From positions 1,021,501 through 1,085,500 of the forward strand of contig NC_013939.1 in the NCBI RefSeq assembly GCF_000010985.1: a DNA stretch of 64,000 nucleotides, in the 5' to 3' direction. Below, piece by piece: positions 39,629 to 48,751 of this stretch. The position numbers and the translations under genes were made by a program. Below the pieces are notes generated by a model, which saw only the letters and a list, made by a program, of their open reading frames with translations, did no database searches and was not told where the DNA came from. Within the stretch, counting starts at the first letter, position 1. Each line of letters begins with the position of its first letter. Source of the DNA: Deferribacter desulfuricans SSM1. Lineage in GTDB: Bacteria > Chrysiogenota > Deferribacteres > Deferribacterales > Deferribacteraceae.

Positions 39629-39657
39629 TTGAAATTTATTTTTTATTTTGATATAAT
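39629..39657 (+). promoter_or_regulatory. Sigma-70 promoter of pruA
   Basis: TTGAAA at 39629-39634, exactly 17 bases, consensus TATAAT at 39652-39657. A start near 39664 leaves a leader of about 21 bases with GGAGAGG before the ATG at 39685. Confidence 0.75.
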
Positions 39658-39684
39658 GAACTAAAACTAACGGAGAGGTGCACT

Positions 39685-41328
39685 ATGTTTTTAGTAAATA
39701 ACAGTATCGTAAAATTACCATATCCAGAAAATGAACCAGTTTATAGTTATGCTCCCGGAACAAAAGAGAGAGAACTTTTGAGAAAGGCTATTGATGAGTT
39801 GAGAAATCAGAAAATTGAGATCCCTCTTATCATTGGTGGGAAAGAAGTAAAAACTGGTAAATTAGGAAAGGTTGTATGCCCTCATGACCATAATCATGTA
39901 TTGGCTGAATATCATATGGCTGGTGAAAAAGAAGTAAAAATGGCTATAGAAGCATCTTTAGAGGCATGGAAAGAGTGGCAGAAATTTAGATGGGAAGAGA
40001 GAGCAGCAATCTTCTTAAAGGCTGCAGAGTTGTTGGCTGGTAAATACAGATACCTTTTAAATGCAGCTACGATGCTTTCTGTTAGTAAAAATGTTTTTCA
40101 AGCTGAGATAGATTCTGCGTGTGAGTTGATAGATTTTTGGAGATTCAATACTTACTACATGCAGCAAATATATTCTGATCAACCACCTTATTCACCTAAG
40201 CCAACATGGAATTATGTTCAACATAGACCATTAGAAGGTTTTATCTTTGCTGTAACGCCATTTAATTTTACATCAATAGGTGGTAACTTACCTACAGCTC
40301 CTGCAATAATGGGTAATGTAGTAGTTTGGAAACCTGCTTCCACATCTGTTTATGCACCTTACTTCATTATGAAGTTATTGAAAGAGGCTGGGTTGCCTGA
40401 TGGAGTTATAAACTTTATTCCAGGTCCTGGCTCAACTGTTGGAAATATAGTTTTAAGAGATCCAAATCTTGCAGGAATACATTTTACAGGTAGTACCGAA
40501 GTATTCCAAAATATGTGGAAGGTAGTAGGTGAAAATATTAAAAATTATAAATATTACCCAAGAATAGTGGGTGAGACAGGTGGTAAGGATTTTGTATTTG
40601 CTCATAATAGTGCTAATGTTAAAAAATTGGTTACAGCACTTGTAAGAGGTGCTTATGAATACCAAGGGCAAAAGTGTTCTGCTGCTTCAAGAGCATATAT
40701 ACCTAAATCTATCTGGAATGATGTTAAAGAAATGATGATAGAAGAGATGAAAACGATTAAAATGGGTGGACCTGAAGATTTTACAAATTTCTTTAATGCT
40801 GTTATTGATGAAGCTGCATTTGAAAATATAAAATCATATATTGATTATGCTAAAAATTCAAATGAGGCAGAAATTCTTGCTGGTGGAGGCTGTGATAAAT
40901 CTGTTGGTTATTTCATAGAGCCAACATTGATACAGACTACAAATCCTAAATTTAAGCTTATGGAAGAAGAGATTTTTGGACCAGTTTTAACAGTATATGT
41001 TTATGATGATGAAAAATATGAAGAGACATTGGAATTGTGTAACAGTACTTCACCTTATGGTTTAACTGGTGCTATTTTTGGAGAAGATAGAAAAGCTGTT
41101 AGCATTGCTCTTGAAAAATTAGAGTATGCAGCTGGTAATTTCTATGTAAACGATAAGCCAACCGGTGCAGTGGTAGGCCAGCAACCATTTGGAGGAAGCC
41201 GTGCTTCAGGTACAAATGATAAGGCAGGTAGCTATTTAAACCTTATTAGATGGGTAACTCCTAGAACTATAAAAGAAAATTTTGATGCACCAGAAGATTA
41301 TAGATATTCATTTATGAATGAGGAGTAA
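39685..41328 (+). CDS. pruA: 1-pyrroline-5-carboxylate dehydrogenase
   Basis: A 547-residue aldehyde dehydrogenase converting glutamate semialdehyde to glutamate with NAD(P). Catalytic Glu297 (VGETGGKDF) and Cys331 (GQKCSAASRAYIP) are present, along with TPFNFTSIGGNLPTAPA and GNFYVNDKPTGAVVGQQPFG, features of the mitochondrial/Thermus type of P5CDH. It has its own promoter and lies 3 bases before proline dehydrogenase, so the two steps of proline oxidation are made together. Confidence 0.95.
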   Translation: MFLVNNSIVKLPYPENEPVYSYAPGTKERELLRKAIDELRNQKIEIPLIIGGKEVKTGKLGKVVCPHDHNHVLAEYHMAGEKEVKMAIEASLEAWKEWQKFRWEERAAIFLKAAELLAGKYRYLLNAATMLSVSKNVFQAEIDSACELIDFWRFNTYYMQQIYSDQPPYSPKPTWNYVQHRPLEGFIFAVTPFNFTSIGGNLPTAPAIMGNVVVWKPASTSVYAPYFIMKLLKEAGLPDGVINFIPGPGSTVGNIVLRDPNLAGIHFTGSTEVFQNMWKVVGENIKNYKYYPRIVGETGGKDFVFAHNSANVKKLVTALVRGAYEYQGQKCSAASRAYIPKSIWNDVKEMMIEEMKTIKMGGPEDFTNFFNAVIDEAAFENIKSYIDYAKNSNEAEILAGGGCDKSVGYFIEPTLIQTTNPKFKLMEEEIFGPVLTVYVYDDEKYEETLELCNSTSPYGLTGAIFGEDRKAVSIALEKLEYAAGNFYVNDKPTGAVVGQQPFGGSRASGTNDKAGSYLNLIRWVTPRTIKENFDAPEDYRYSFMNEE

Positions 41329-41331
41329 AAA

Positions 41332-42240
41332 ATGGGACTTTTAAACTTTTTGATTTCTAAATCTATTATGTATATTCCAGGCCCAATTGTGGGCCTGTTT
41401 GCCAAAAGTTATATTGCTGGCCCAAATCTATATGATGCTGTTAGAGTTACCCATGAGTTGAATAATAAAAATATTATGGCAACTATCGATATATTAGGTG
41501 AGTTTATCAGTACAAAAGATGAGGCTAAATATTATAAAGAAAGATGTATAGAAATTTTGGACACTATAGACAAAGAAGGATTGGATGCCAATCTTTCTCT
41601 AAAACCTACTCAAATGGGTCTTTTACTCGATAAAAGTTTTGCTTTTGATAATATACGTGAAATTGTAGCGCATGCAAAATCATTAAATAACTTTGTCAGA
41701 ATTGACATGGAAGATTCACCATGTACTGATGATACATTAGAGTTTTATAGAAAGTTGAGAGAAGAGTTTCCTGGTCATGTTGGTACTGTTTTACAATCTT
41801 ATTTAAGAAGGACACCTGATGATATTTTGAAATTGGCTGATGGCCCTATGAATTTTAGGTTGTGCAAAGGGATATATAATGAGCCTAGAAAAATTGCTTA
41901 TAAAGACCCTTATATTGTAAATCGTAACTACACTTATTCTTTAGAATTATTATTGAAAAATAGAGCATACGTAGGTATTGCAACTCATGATGAAAAGCTT
42001 GTGTTTGAAGCATTAAGGTTAATTGAAAAGTATGATTATAAAAAAGATGAATATGAGTTTCAGATGCTTCTTGGTGTTGATGAGGAATTAAGAGATATTA
42101 TCGTTTCTGCTGGTCACAGATTGAGGGTGTATGTTCCTTTTGGTAAAGACTGGTTACCTTATTCAAGAAGAAGGCTAAAAGAAAATCCAAATATCGGTAG
42201 ACATGCATTAAGACAGCTGTTTGGAATACATGGAAGCTAG
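41332..42240 (+). CDS. Proline dehydrogenase (monofunctional)
   Basis: A 302-residue FAD enzyme oxidising proline to pyrroline-5-carboxylate at the inner face of the membrane. Signatures are FVRIDMEDSPCTDDTL, NFRLCKGIYNEP, EFQMLLGVDEELR and the substrate-binding YVPFGKDWLPYSRRRLKENP. It is the compact Thermus-like type and not the PutA fusion. Electrons go to the quinone pool. No terminator hairpin of usual form follows; a palindromic repeat begins 29 bases after the stop. Confidence 0.95.
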   Translation: MGLLNFLISKSIMYIPGPIVGLFAKSYIAGPNLYDAVRVTHELNNKNIMATIDILGEFISTKDEAKYYKERCIEILDTIDKEGLDANLSLKPTQMGLLLDKSFAFDNIREIVAHAKSLNNFVRIDMEDSPCTDDTLEFYRKLREEFPGHVGTVLQSYLRRTPDDILKLADGPMNFRLCKGIYNEPRKIAYKDPYIVNRNYTYSLELLLKNRAYVGIATHDEKLVFEALRLIEKYDYKKDEYEFQMLLGVDEELRDIIVSAGHRLRVYVPFGKDWLPYSRRRLKENPNIGRHALRQLFGIHGS

Positions 42241-42268
42241 AAATTATAGAATATTATAAAATAATTTT

Positions 42269-42396
42269 GAGATTGCTTCGTTAACGCTCGCACTGAAGAC
42301 ATTTTGGATCATTGCGAGGCAACAAAAGTTACCGAAGCAATCTCATGATTGTGACAATTATTAATATATTAGCTTGATGTGCAATAGCATTCTCAT
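42269..42396 (+). repeat. Palindromic dispersed repeat, copy 1
   Basis: GAGATTGCTTCG at 42269 and its inverse CGAAGCAATCTC ending 42344 bound a palindromic core containing ATTGCGAGG. A directional arm follows to 42396 (from ATGATTGTGACAATTATT to GCATTCTCATG). The arm is clearly related to those of copies 2 and 3. The left inner half is degenerate (CTCGCACTGAAGAC for the expected CTCGCAATGAC). Confidence 0.85.
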
Positions 42397-42510
42397 GTAT
42401 AACTGACAAAATGTAACTGTTAAATTGCTTGGTAATCAATTTGGGTAACTTGAGCAACTATTACTGCAACAATGTGAGGTTATTGCACTGAAATAAATAC
42501 TAAATATATT

Positions 42511-42631
42511 AGATTGCTTCGATAACTCTCGCAATGACCAATTTCCCAGTCATTGCGAGGAGCAAATGCGACGAAGCAATCTTATGATTATTATAATTAT
42601 CAATACATTAGATTATTGTGCAACATCCTCA
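42511..42631 (+). repeat. Palindromic dispersed repeat, copy 2
   Basis: Terminal inverted AGATTGCTTCG/CGAAGCAATCT (42511-42582), inner inverted repeat CTCGCAATGAC/GTCATTGCGAG, then the directional arm to about 42631 ending ATTGTGCAACATCCTCA. About 55 bases are identical to the reverse complement of copy 3, and 41 of 47 arm bases match copy 3. Confidence 0.88.
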
Positions 42632-42655
42632 ATGTTATAAAAAATTGAATTTCTA

Positions 42656-42704
42656 ACCGTGGGCGGGGATAATCAAAAGATAAAAAATAATTTCCGTTCA
42701 CGGT
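42656..42704. other. G+C-rich long hairpin next to the small membrane-protein gene
   Basis: ACCGTGGGCGG (42656-42666) pairs with CCGTTCACGGT (42694-42704) over 11 positions, two of them G-T on the plus strand. The 27-base loop is almost pure A/T. It lies 13 bases past the minus-strand stop at 42718. It could be an unusual terminator or the end of an RNA element. Confidence 0.45.
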
Positions 42705-42717
42705 CTTAATTTATTAG

Positions 42718-42945
42718 TTATTTAAAAAAAGATATTAATAAATTTAAAATGAAACCTGTTAAAAAACCATCAAGAAAGGCCCAAATTACACCTATAAATA
42801 TTCCTGTTAATTTGTTTTCATCAAATCCTATATAGACTAACTTTGTATATTTTATTAATGTCTTGCTTGTTTTGTTTTTATTAAATATTTGTACCAAACA
42901 GAAAATTATTGTATAAATGGATGCAAATATAAATCCTAATCTCAT
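42718..42945 (-). CDS. Small two-helix membrane protein
   Basis: A 75-residue protein with two hydrophobic helices: FIFASIYTIIFCLVQIF near the N terminus and a glycine-patterned C-terminal helix (GIFIGVIWAFLDGFLTGFIL). The G-x3-G-x-W-x-F-x-D-G-F spacing resembles small proteins labelled holin-like in bacterial genomes, but I cannot assign a function. It begins one base after the end of the upstream diguanylate cyclase gene on the same strand, so the two are probably co-transcribed. Confidence 0.7.
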   Translation of the reverse strand: MRLGFIFASIYTIIFCLVQIFNKNKTSKTLIKYTKLVYIGFDENKLTGIFIGVIWAFLDGFLTGFILNLLISFFK

Positions 42946-42946
42946 A

Positions 42947-44257
42947 TCATTTTATATTTAGCTCTGACCCATCTAAGAGTAAAAATGCCTGATTTCTTCC
43001 ATTGTTTTTTGCTTTGTAAAGCATATCATCGGCACATTTAATGATTTCGTTGTCAGTTTTATATTTTTTTGTAAAATTGCAGCATCCAATACTTATGGTA
43101 AATGTAATTTCATCTTCTTCATATTTGTATTTAAATTTTCTTATATTATTTAAGAGCTTAGAAATGATTATTGGTAAATTTTCTGATGGGGTATTTGGAA
43201 TTAGACATAAAAATTCTTCTCCTCCAAACCTTCCGATAATATCAGTTTTTCTTAGTGTCTCTTTTAAAATTTTAGATAAATTTATTAATATTTCGTCTCC
43301 GATATCGTGCCCATATGTATCATTTATCCTTTTAAAATGGTCTATATCAAGGATCATTACAGCAAATGGTACTAGGTATCTTTTATAGTTTGAAATTAAA
43401 ATATTCAACTGTTCTATTATAAACCTTCTGTTATACAGTCCTGTTAAAGGATCTGTTGTAGCTTTTTCGAATAACTCTTTGTTAATCTTGTCTAACTCAT
43501 CATTTATCTTTTTTACTTTTATATTATTTATAATTTTTAATAACAATTCTTCTGTTGAATAAGGTTTTATAATATAATCATCAGCACCAATTATCATTAA
43601 TGTTCTAAGTAGAGAATTTTCTCTTGCTGAAGTTTGTATTATAATTCTTGTATTTTTTAGCTCTTTGTATTTTCTAATGATTTTTGTTACTTCAATTCCA
43701 TCTAACTCGTCCATATAGACATCTAATATACAGATATCAGGTTTTGAGTGAGGTAATGTTTCGATAAATTCGCGTGGGTTTTCAAATAAAATGTATTTTG
43801 ATTTTGTTTGTTTTAACACATTTTCTATAAAATATAGTTGAGTTTTACTATCATCAATTGCAACTATAAATGAGTTTGAAAGATCTATATTTGAATACAA
43901 TTCTATAATTTCATTAATATCTTCAATTATCGATTCATCTATCTTATCTCTTTCTAAAATATCAAATATACCAAAAGTATAAGCATCATATTTTGAAATT
44001 GTTTTAGGATCAGATGTAATTAAAAGAATAGGTATAAAAATATCGTTTACTTTTAATAATTCGGCTAGTTTAAAAGCATTTCCATCTGTTAATTCAAAAC
44101 CGCAAATTAAAAGATCTACGCTATTGTTTTTTAAATAATTTATTGTTTCGGCAATTGATGAGAATTGTATTATTTCAAAATGATCTGATAAAATGTTTTC
44201 TAAAAGAATTCTTGACACTTTAGAAGCATCTGCTATAAGTATTTTTTTCATCATCAT
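42947..44257 (-). CDS. Response regulator with two receiver domains and GGDEF domain (diguanylate cyclase)
   Basis: A 436-residue PleD-like protein. REC1 (residues 3-118) has the acidic start ILIADAS but reads LLICGFELTDG where the phosphoacceptor Asp should be, so it is probably not phosphorylated. REC2 (about 131-250) keeps the Asp in CILDVYMDELDG and the Lys in IIKPY. The GGDEF domain (about 265-436) has GGEEF at 345-349 and an I-site RKTD five residues before it. It should make c-di-GMP when REC2 is phosphorylated, with product inhibition. No sensor kinase is adjacent. The start may be any of three consecutive ATGs. Confidence 0.94.
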   Translation of the reverse strand: MMMKKILIADASKVSRILLENILSDHFEIIQFSSIAETINYLKNNSVDLLICGFELTDGNAFKLAELLKVNDIFIPILLITSDPKTISKYDAYTFGIFDILERDKIDESIIEDINEIIELYSNIDLSNSFIVAIDDSKTQLYFIENVLKQTKSKYILFENPREFIETLPHSKPDICILDVYMDELDGIEVTKIIRKYKELKNTRIIIQTSARENSLLRTLMIIGADDYIIKPYSTEELLLKIINNIKVKKINDELDKINKELFEKATTDPLTGLYNRRFIIEQLNILISNYKRYLVPFAVMILDIDHFKRINDTYGHDIGDEILINLSKILKETLRKTDIIGRFGGEEFLCLIPNTPSENLPIIISKLLNNIRKFKYKYEEDEITFTISIGCCNFTKKYKTDNEIIKCADDMLYKAKNNGRNQAFLLLDGSELNIK

Positions 44258-44325
44258 AAATAAACCATTAAGTTAAAAGTATTTTAATATATTTATGATA
44301 AATAATCAATAATTTTGGAGGGATT

Positions 44326-45777
44326 ATGTCTGTAAGAGTTAGATTTGCTCCGAGTCCAACAGGGCATATACATGTTGGCAACGTAAGAACGGCATTATTT
44401 AATTATCTTTTTGCAAAACACAATAATGGGAAATTTATACTTAGGATAGAAGATACTGATTTGGAAAGATCTACAAAGGAGAGTGAAAATTTGATATATG
44501 AAGATCTTCAATGGCTTGGTTTAGATTGGGATGAAGGACCTATAAAGGGTGGAGATTATGGACCATATAGACAGACTGAAAGATTTGATATTTACAAAAA
44601 GTATGTAGATAAGCTTTTAGAAGAAGGGAAAGCTTACAAGTGTTTTTGTAGTAAAGAAGAGCTTGAAGAGAAGAAAGAAAGAGCATTGAAAGAGGGGAAA
44701 CCACCTAGATATAATGGCAAATGCAGGAATTTAAACGAAAACCAGATAGAAGAATTGGAGAAAAAAGGGGTAAAACCTTCTATAAGATTTAAAGTTGAAG
44801 ATGAGGATGTTGTTGTTAATGATTTGATAAAAGGGGAAATAACTTTTAATACAGATGCATTTGGGGATTTTATTATTGTAAGACCAGATGGAACCCCTGT
44901 TTATAACTTTGTTGTTGTTATAGATGATGCTTTAATGAAAATAACACACGTTATAAGAGGGGATGACCATTTAAGTAATACACCAAAACAAGTACTTATT
45001 TATAAAGCTTTAGGCTTTGATATCCCTTATTTTGCACATATCCCAATGATTTTAGGGCCTGATCATTCAAAATTAAGCAAAAGACATGGGGATACAAGTG
45101 TAAATCAATTTAGAGAAAAAGGCTATTTACCAGAGGCGTTGTTTAATTATTTAGCTTTACTTTCATGGTCTCATCCTGAAGAGAAGGAAATTTTATCAAA
45201 AGATGAATTGATAAAGAGCTTTACTCTTGATAGGGTATCAAAAAGTGCAGCGGTTTTTGATTTTGAAAAGCTTAAATGGATAAACGGTATTTATATTAGA
45301 AATAAGGATATTAAAGAGCTTACAAAATTGTGTATTCCATTTCTGTTAAAATCAGGATTGATAGATGAAGATTTTATTAATACATCTTTTAATAGGCTTG
45401 CAAATATGGTCGAGTCTATACGTGATAACCTGGAAGTTTTATCAGATGTAACAAAATATATTGGAGTATATTTTAAAATGGAAACTGATTTTGATGATGC
45501 CACAAAAGAAATTTTATCTTATGAAACAACAAAACCTGTTTTAGAAACATTTAAGAAAAATATTGAGAATTTGGAAATTTTGGATGTAGATAATTATAAA
45601 TCTATCATAAAAGCGGTTCAAAAAGAAACTGGAGCTAAAGGTAAAAAACTTTTTATGGCAATTAGAGTAGGAGTTTCTGGAAAAATAAAAGGTCCAGAGC
45701 TTGATAAACTTGTTATTAATCTTGGAAAAAATGAAGTAATAAATAGAATTAATAAAATATTGGATATGTTAAGTTAG
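44326..45777 (+). CDS. gltX: Glutamyl-tRNA synthetase
   Basis: A 483-residue class I synthetase. The HIGH-type motif is in SPTGHIHVGNVRTALFN and the KMSKS-type motif is KLSKRHG. The FAPSPTG start, RIEDTDLERS and the C-terminal anticodon-binding helical domain (KAVQKETGAKGKKLFMAIR) are standard. GGAGGG precedes the ATG. It is 9 bases before der. Confidence 0.97.
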   Translation: MSVRVRFAPSPTGHIHVGNVRTALFNYLFAKHNNGKFILRIEDTDLERSTKESENLIYEDLQWLGLDWDEGPIKGGDYGPYRQTERFDIYKKYVDKLLEEGKAYKCFCSKEELEEKKERALKEGKPPRYNGKCRNLNENQIEELEKKGVKPSIRFKVEDEDVVVNDLIKGEITFNTDAFGDFIIVRPDGTPVYNFVVVIDDALMKITHVIRGDDHLSNTPKQVLIYKALGFDIPYFAHIPMILGPDHSKLSKRHGDTSVNQFREKGYLPEALFNYLALLSWSHPEEKEILSKDELIKSFTLDRVSKSAAVFDFEKLKWINGIYIRNKDIKELTKLCIPFLLKSGLIDEDFINTSFNRLANMVESIRDNLEVLSDVTKYIGVYFKMETDFDDATKEILSYETTKPVLETFKKNIENLEILDVDNYKSIIKAVQKETGAKGKKLFMAIRVGVSGKIKGPELDKLVINLGKNEVINRINKILDMLS

Positions 45778-45785
45778 GAGTGTAA

Positions 45786-47102
45786 ATGTTTACAGTTGGG
45801 ATTATTGGTAGACCAAATGTTGGCAAGTCTACCCTTTTTAATAGATTGGCAGGTAAAAGGATTGCTATAGTCGATGATATGCCTGGTGTTACAAGGGATA
45901 GGTTAGAATATATCGCTGAATGGGAAGGTAAGAAATTTAAAATAGTAGATACCTGTGGTTATGATCTGAGAGAAGAACTGTTGAAAAAAGAGATGATAAA
46001 GCAGTTTTACGCTTCTTTAGATGAAGCAGATTTTTTTGTTTTACTTGTGGATGCTAAAGAAGGGTTACACCCATTAGATGAGATGGTTTGTAATATTTTA
46101 CGTGAAAGAGAAAAAAAATTTATAGTTGTGGCAAACAAAGTAGATAACGAAAAACTTCAATCTTTTGTAGCTGATTTTTATCAGCTTGGTGTTGAAGAGA
46201 TAATACCAATCAGTGCTACTCATGGTAAAAATGTTGATATACTTCTTGATAAAATAATAGAAAACTATGTTGAAGATGAAGAGGTTACAGATTTTATTGA
46301 TAGTATAAAAGTTGTAGTTGTAGGACGTCCTAATGTGGGTAAGTCAAGCCTTATTAATAGTTGGTTAGGGGATGAAAGGTTGATTGTTACTCCAATTCCT
46401 GGCACTACAAGGGATAGTGTGGATACTTATTTTGAGTATAATTCAAAAAAATATACATTGATAGATACTGCTGGAATAAGAAAAAAATCTGTTATGTTTA
46501 AAGATAAGATCGAGAAGTATGGATTTTACAGAAGTTATGATGCAATTAGACGAGCAGATATTGCTGTAGGGTTAATTGATGCTACGGAGGGGGTTACAGA
46601 GAGAGATGTAAAAGTAATTGCAGATGCTTATGAAGCTGGAAGGCCAGTTGTTTTAGCTATAAACAAGTGGGATGCTATTAATAAGGATGAAAAGGTTGGT
46701 AAAAAATTTAAAGAAGAAATAGCCGAAAAATTTAAATTTTTAAATAATCCCCCAGTAATATTTATATCTGCTTTAACAAGAAAAAATATATTCAAGATAT
46801 TTGATGCTGTTGATAACCTTTATGCTGAATACTCTAAGAGGATTCAGACTTCAAAGCTTAATAAACTTTTAGAACATGTTCAAATGCTTCATCAACCACC
46901 AGTAGTAAAAAATAGAAGAGTGAAATTTTATTATATGACTCAGGTAGATATAAAACCACCGCATTTTGTTATTTTTGTAAATTATCCAGATTCAGTTCAT
47001 TTTTCATATAAAAGGTTTATCGTTAACCAATTAAGAGAAAATTTTGGATTTAAAGGTGTACCATTAATAGTAAGTTATAGAAAACGTGGTGAAGAAACAT
47101 AA
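45786..47102 (+). CDS. der: Ribosome-assembly GTPase Der (EngA)
   Basis: A 438-residue protein with two tandem G domains: [14 protein letters not shown] with DMPGVTRDR, then [14 protein letters not shown] with [12 protein letters not shown], each followed by NKVD or NKWD guanine-specificity motifs. The C-terminal KH-like domain ends at VSYRKRG. It acts in 50S subunit maturation. Its 3' end faces ndh; a palindromic repeat lies between and no ordinary terminator is visible. Confidence 0.97.
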   Translation: MFTVGIIGRPNVGKSTLFNRLAGKRIAIVDDMPGVTRDRLEYIAEWEGKKFKIVDTCGYDLREELLKKEMIKQFYASLDEADFFVLLVDAKEGLHPLDEMVCNILREREKKFIVVANKVDNEKLQSFVADFYQLGVEEIIPISATHGKNVDILLDKIIENYVEDEEVTDFIDSIKVVVVGRPNVGKSSLINSWLGDERLIVTPIPGTTRDSVDTYFEYNSKKYTLIDTAGIRKKSVMFKDKIEKYGFYRSYDAIRRADIAVGLIDATEGVTERDVKVIADAYEAGRPVVLAINKWDAINKDEKVGKKFKEEIAEKFKFLNNPPVIFISALTRKNIFKIFDAVDNLYAEYSKRIQTSKLNKLLEHVQMLHQPPVVKNRRVKFYYMTQVDIKPPHFVIFVNYPDSVHFSYKRFIVNQLRENFGFKGVPLIVSYRKRGEET

Positions 47103-47237
47103 CTATAGATTATTACGAAATTGATTAAGTTGATATAGGTTAACATTATCATGAGTCTAATTTTTCTGCCATTAAAATTTAAATTTTTTGATAAATATTA
47201 ATGATATTGCGGGGTAATAACAGTTCAATATATAAGA

Positions 47238-47370
47238 TGAGGATGTTGCACAATAGACTAACATATTGATAATTATCACAATCATGAGATTGCTTCGTCG
47301 CATTTGCTCCTCGCAATGACTGGGAAATTGGTCATTGCGAGGCAACAAAAGTTGCCGAAGCAATCTCATG
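47238..47370 (-). repeat. Palindromic dispersed repeat, copy 3 (inverted orientation)
   Basis: A directional arm (47238-47285, TGAGGATGTTGCAC...TCACAATCA) precedes a palindrome bounded by CATGAGATTGCTTCG and CGAAGCAATCTCATG (47284-47370). The inner palindrome CTCGCAATGACTGGGAAATT is the exact reverse complement of copy 2's centre. The right arm (GAGGCAACAAAAGTTGCC) instead matches copy 1. It lies in the 298-base convergent gap between der and ndh, which otherwise holds nothing I can identify. Confidence 0.88.
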
Positions 47371-47400
47371 GAAATATTTTTTAATAAACAATATTTTCAA

Positions 47401-48642
47401 TTATTTTTCATCATCAATTATTAAACGTGCTCCCTTTTTAAAAGTAATATATGACCATGCCCATTGTAGAGTAACAAAAATTCTATTTTTAAAGCCTGTT
47501 AAATAGAGGATATGAACAAAGATCCAGGTAATCCATGCTAAAAATCCTGATAACTTGAGATTTCTAATCTCTGCTATTGCCTTACTTTTCCCTATTGTTG
47601 CAAGTTGCCCTTTATCAAAATAAACAAACTCTTCTCTTTTTTTATTCTTTAAATCATTTATAATCTGTTTTGCTACATGTTTACCTTGTTGCATTGCAAC
47701 TGGTGCTATCCCAGGTAAAGGCTCTCCATTTTGTATAAAGTGAGCTAAATCACCACATACGAACACTTCTGGGAAATTTTTGAGACTTAAATCGTTTGCA
47801 GTAAATACCCTACCCATTTTATCCTTTTCGGAGGGGATTATTGATGATAAACTATTAGCTTTTATCCCTGCAGCCCAGATAACAGTTGCTGCTTCTATTT
47901 GTTCATTCCCGATTTTTATACTATCGTCGGTGATTTCTGTCACAAGACTATTTGTCCATACTTGCACACCAAGAGATTCTAAATCTTTGACTGCTTTACT
48001 AGTGAGATTTTCATCAAATGAAGGCAATATTCTTTTCCCAGCTTCAATTAATAAAATTCTTGATAAACGTGGATCTATATTTCTAAAATCTTTAGCTAAG
48101 GTTATTCTTGTCATTTCGCCTATTGCACCTGCAAGTTCTACACCAGTGGGGCCACCACCAATAACGATAAATGTTAAGTATTTTTTCATCTCTTGATCGC
48201 TTGTAGCTTTTTCAGCCATTTCAAAAGCGTTTAAGATTTTATTCCTTAATATTTGTGCATCTTTTAACGTTTTCAATGTAGGTGCAAATTTTTTCCATTC
48301 TGTATTTCCAAAGTAGTTTTCTTCTGCTCCAGCGGCAATTATTAAATAGTCGTAGTATAATCTTTTTGATTTTGTTATTACCACTTTTTCTTTAAAATCT
48401 ATATTTTCTACAGTATCTTTATATACTGTTACATTTTTCTGTTTTCTAAATATACTTCTGATAGGGTAGGCAATATCTGATTCATTAAGGCCTGCAGTTG
48501 CAACTTGGTATAATAAAGGTTGGAAAAGGTGATGGTTTTTTTTATCTATGATTGTGACATCAATTTCTTTATATTTTGAAAGCTGCTTTGCTGCATTTAA
48601 GCCAGCAAAACCTGCCCCAATAATTATAACCTTCTTTTTCAA
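47401..48642 (-). CDS. ndh: Type II NADH dehydrogenase (NDH-2 family)
   Basis: A 413-residue flavoprotein. FAD-binding GAGFAGLNAAKQL at the N terminus, the NADH-binding GGGPTGVELAGAIGEM near residue 165, and FVCGDLAHF near residue 295 are typical. A hydrophobic C-terminal region (LAWITWIFVHILYLTGF) attaches it to the membrane. It would pass electrons from NADH to quinone without pumping protons. I prefer the TTG at 48642 (AAGGAG 5 bases upstream) to the GTG at 48648, which directly abuts that site. Repeats flank the gene on both sides. Confidence 0.9.
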   Translation of the reverse strand: MKKKVIIIGAGFAGLNAAKQLSKYKEIDVTIIDKKNHHLFQPLLYQVATAGLNESDIAYPIRSIFRKQKNVTVYKDTVENIDFKEKVVITKSKRLYYDYLIIAAGAEENYFGNTEWKKFAPTLKTLKDAQILRNKILNAFEMAEKATSDQEMKKYLTFIVIGGGPTGVELAGAIGEMTRITLAKDFRNIDPRLSRILLIEAGKRILPSFDENLTSKAVKDLESLGVQVWTNSLVTEITDDSIKIGNEQIEAATVIWAAGIKANSLSSIIPSEKDKMGRVFTANDLSLKNFPEVFVCGDLAHFIQNGEPLPGIAPVAMQQGKHVAKQIINDLKNKKREEFVYFDKGQLATIGKSKAIAEIRNLKLSGFLAWITWIFVHILYLTGFKNRIFVTLQWAWSYITFKKGARLIIDDEK

Positions 48643-48751
48643 ATTCACTCCTTATGTTTTTGGAATTTATAGATTAGAATAATTATAAATTCAAGTGAAT
48701 TTTGATTCGAAAGTATTGAATAATAATCTAATTTGGTAAGATTTTGTGTAA

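Larger units (their letters stand above)
42241..42717. other. Gene-free convergent interval carrying two repeat copies
   Basis: This 477-base interval separates the 3' ends of proline dehydrogenase (plus) and a small membrane-protein gene (minus). It holds repeat copies 1 and 2, a degenerate flanking arm between them (about 42470-42510), and a hairpin at 42656-42704. I see no open frame with a ribosome site or coding character. Confidence 0.8.

Noticed and set aside
41332-42240. Truncated PutA
   Set aside because: The protein has all proline dehydrogenase motifs at the size of the monofunctional Thermus-type enzyme, and the P5C dehydrogenase is a complete separate gene upstream.
47172-47369. 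A 65-codon minus-strand open frame (RNDQFPSHCEEQMRRSN-like translation)
   Set aside because: It lies within repeat copy 3 and its arm. Such translations recur wherever this palindrome occurs and have no ribosome site here.
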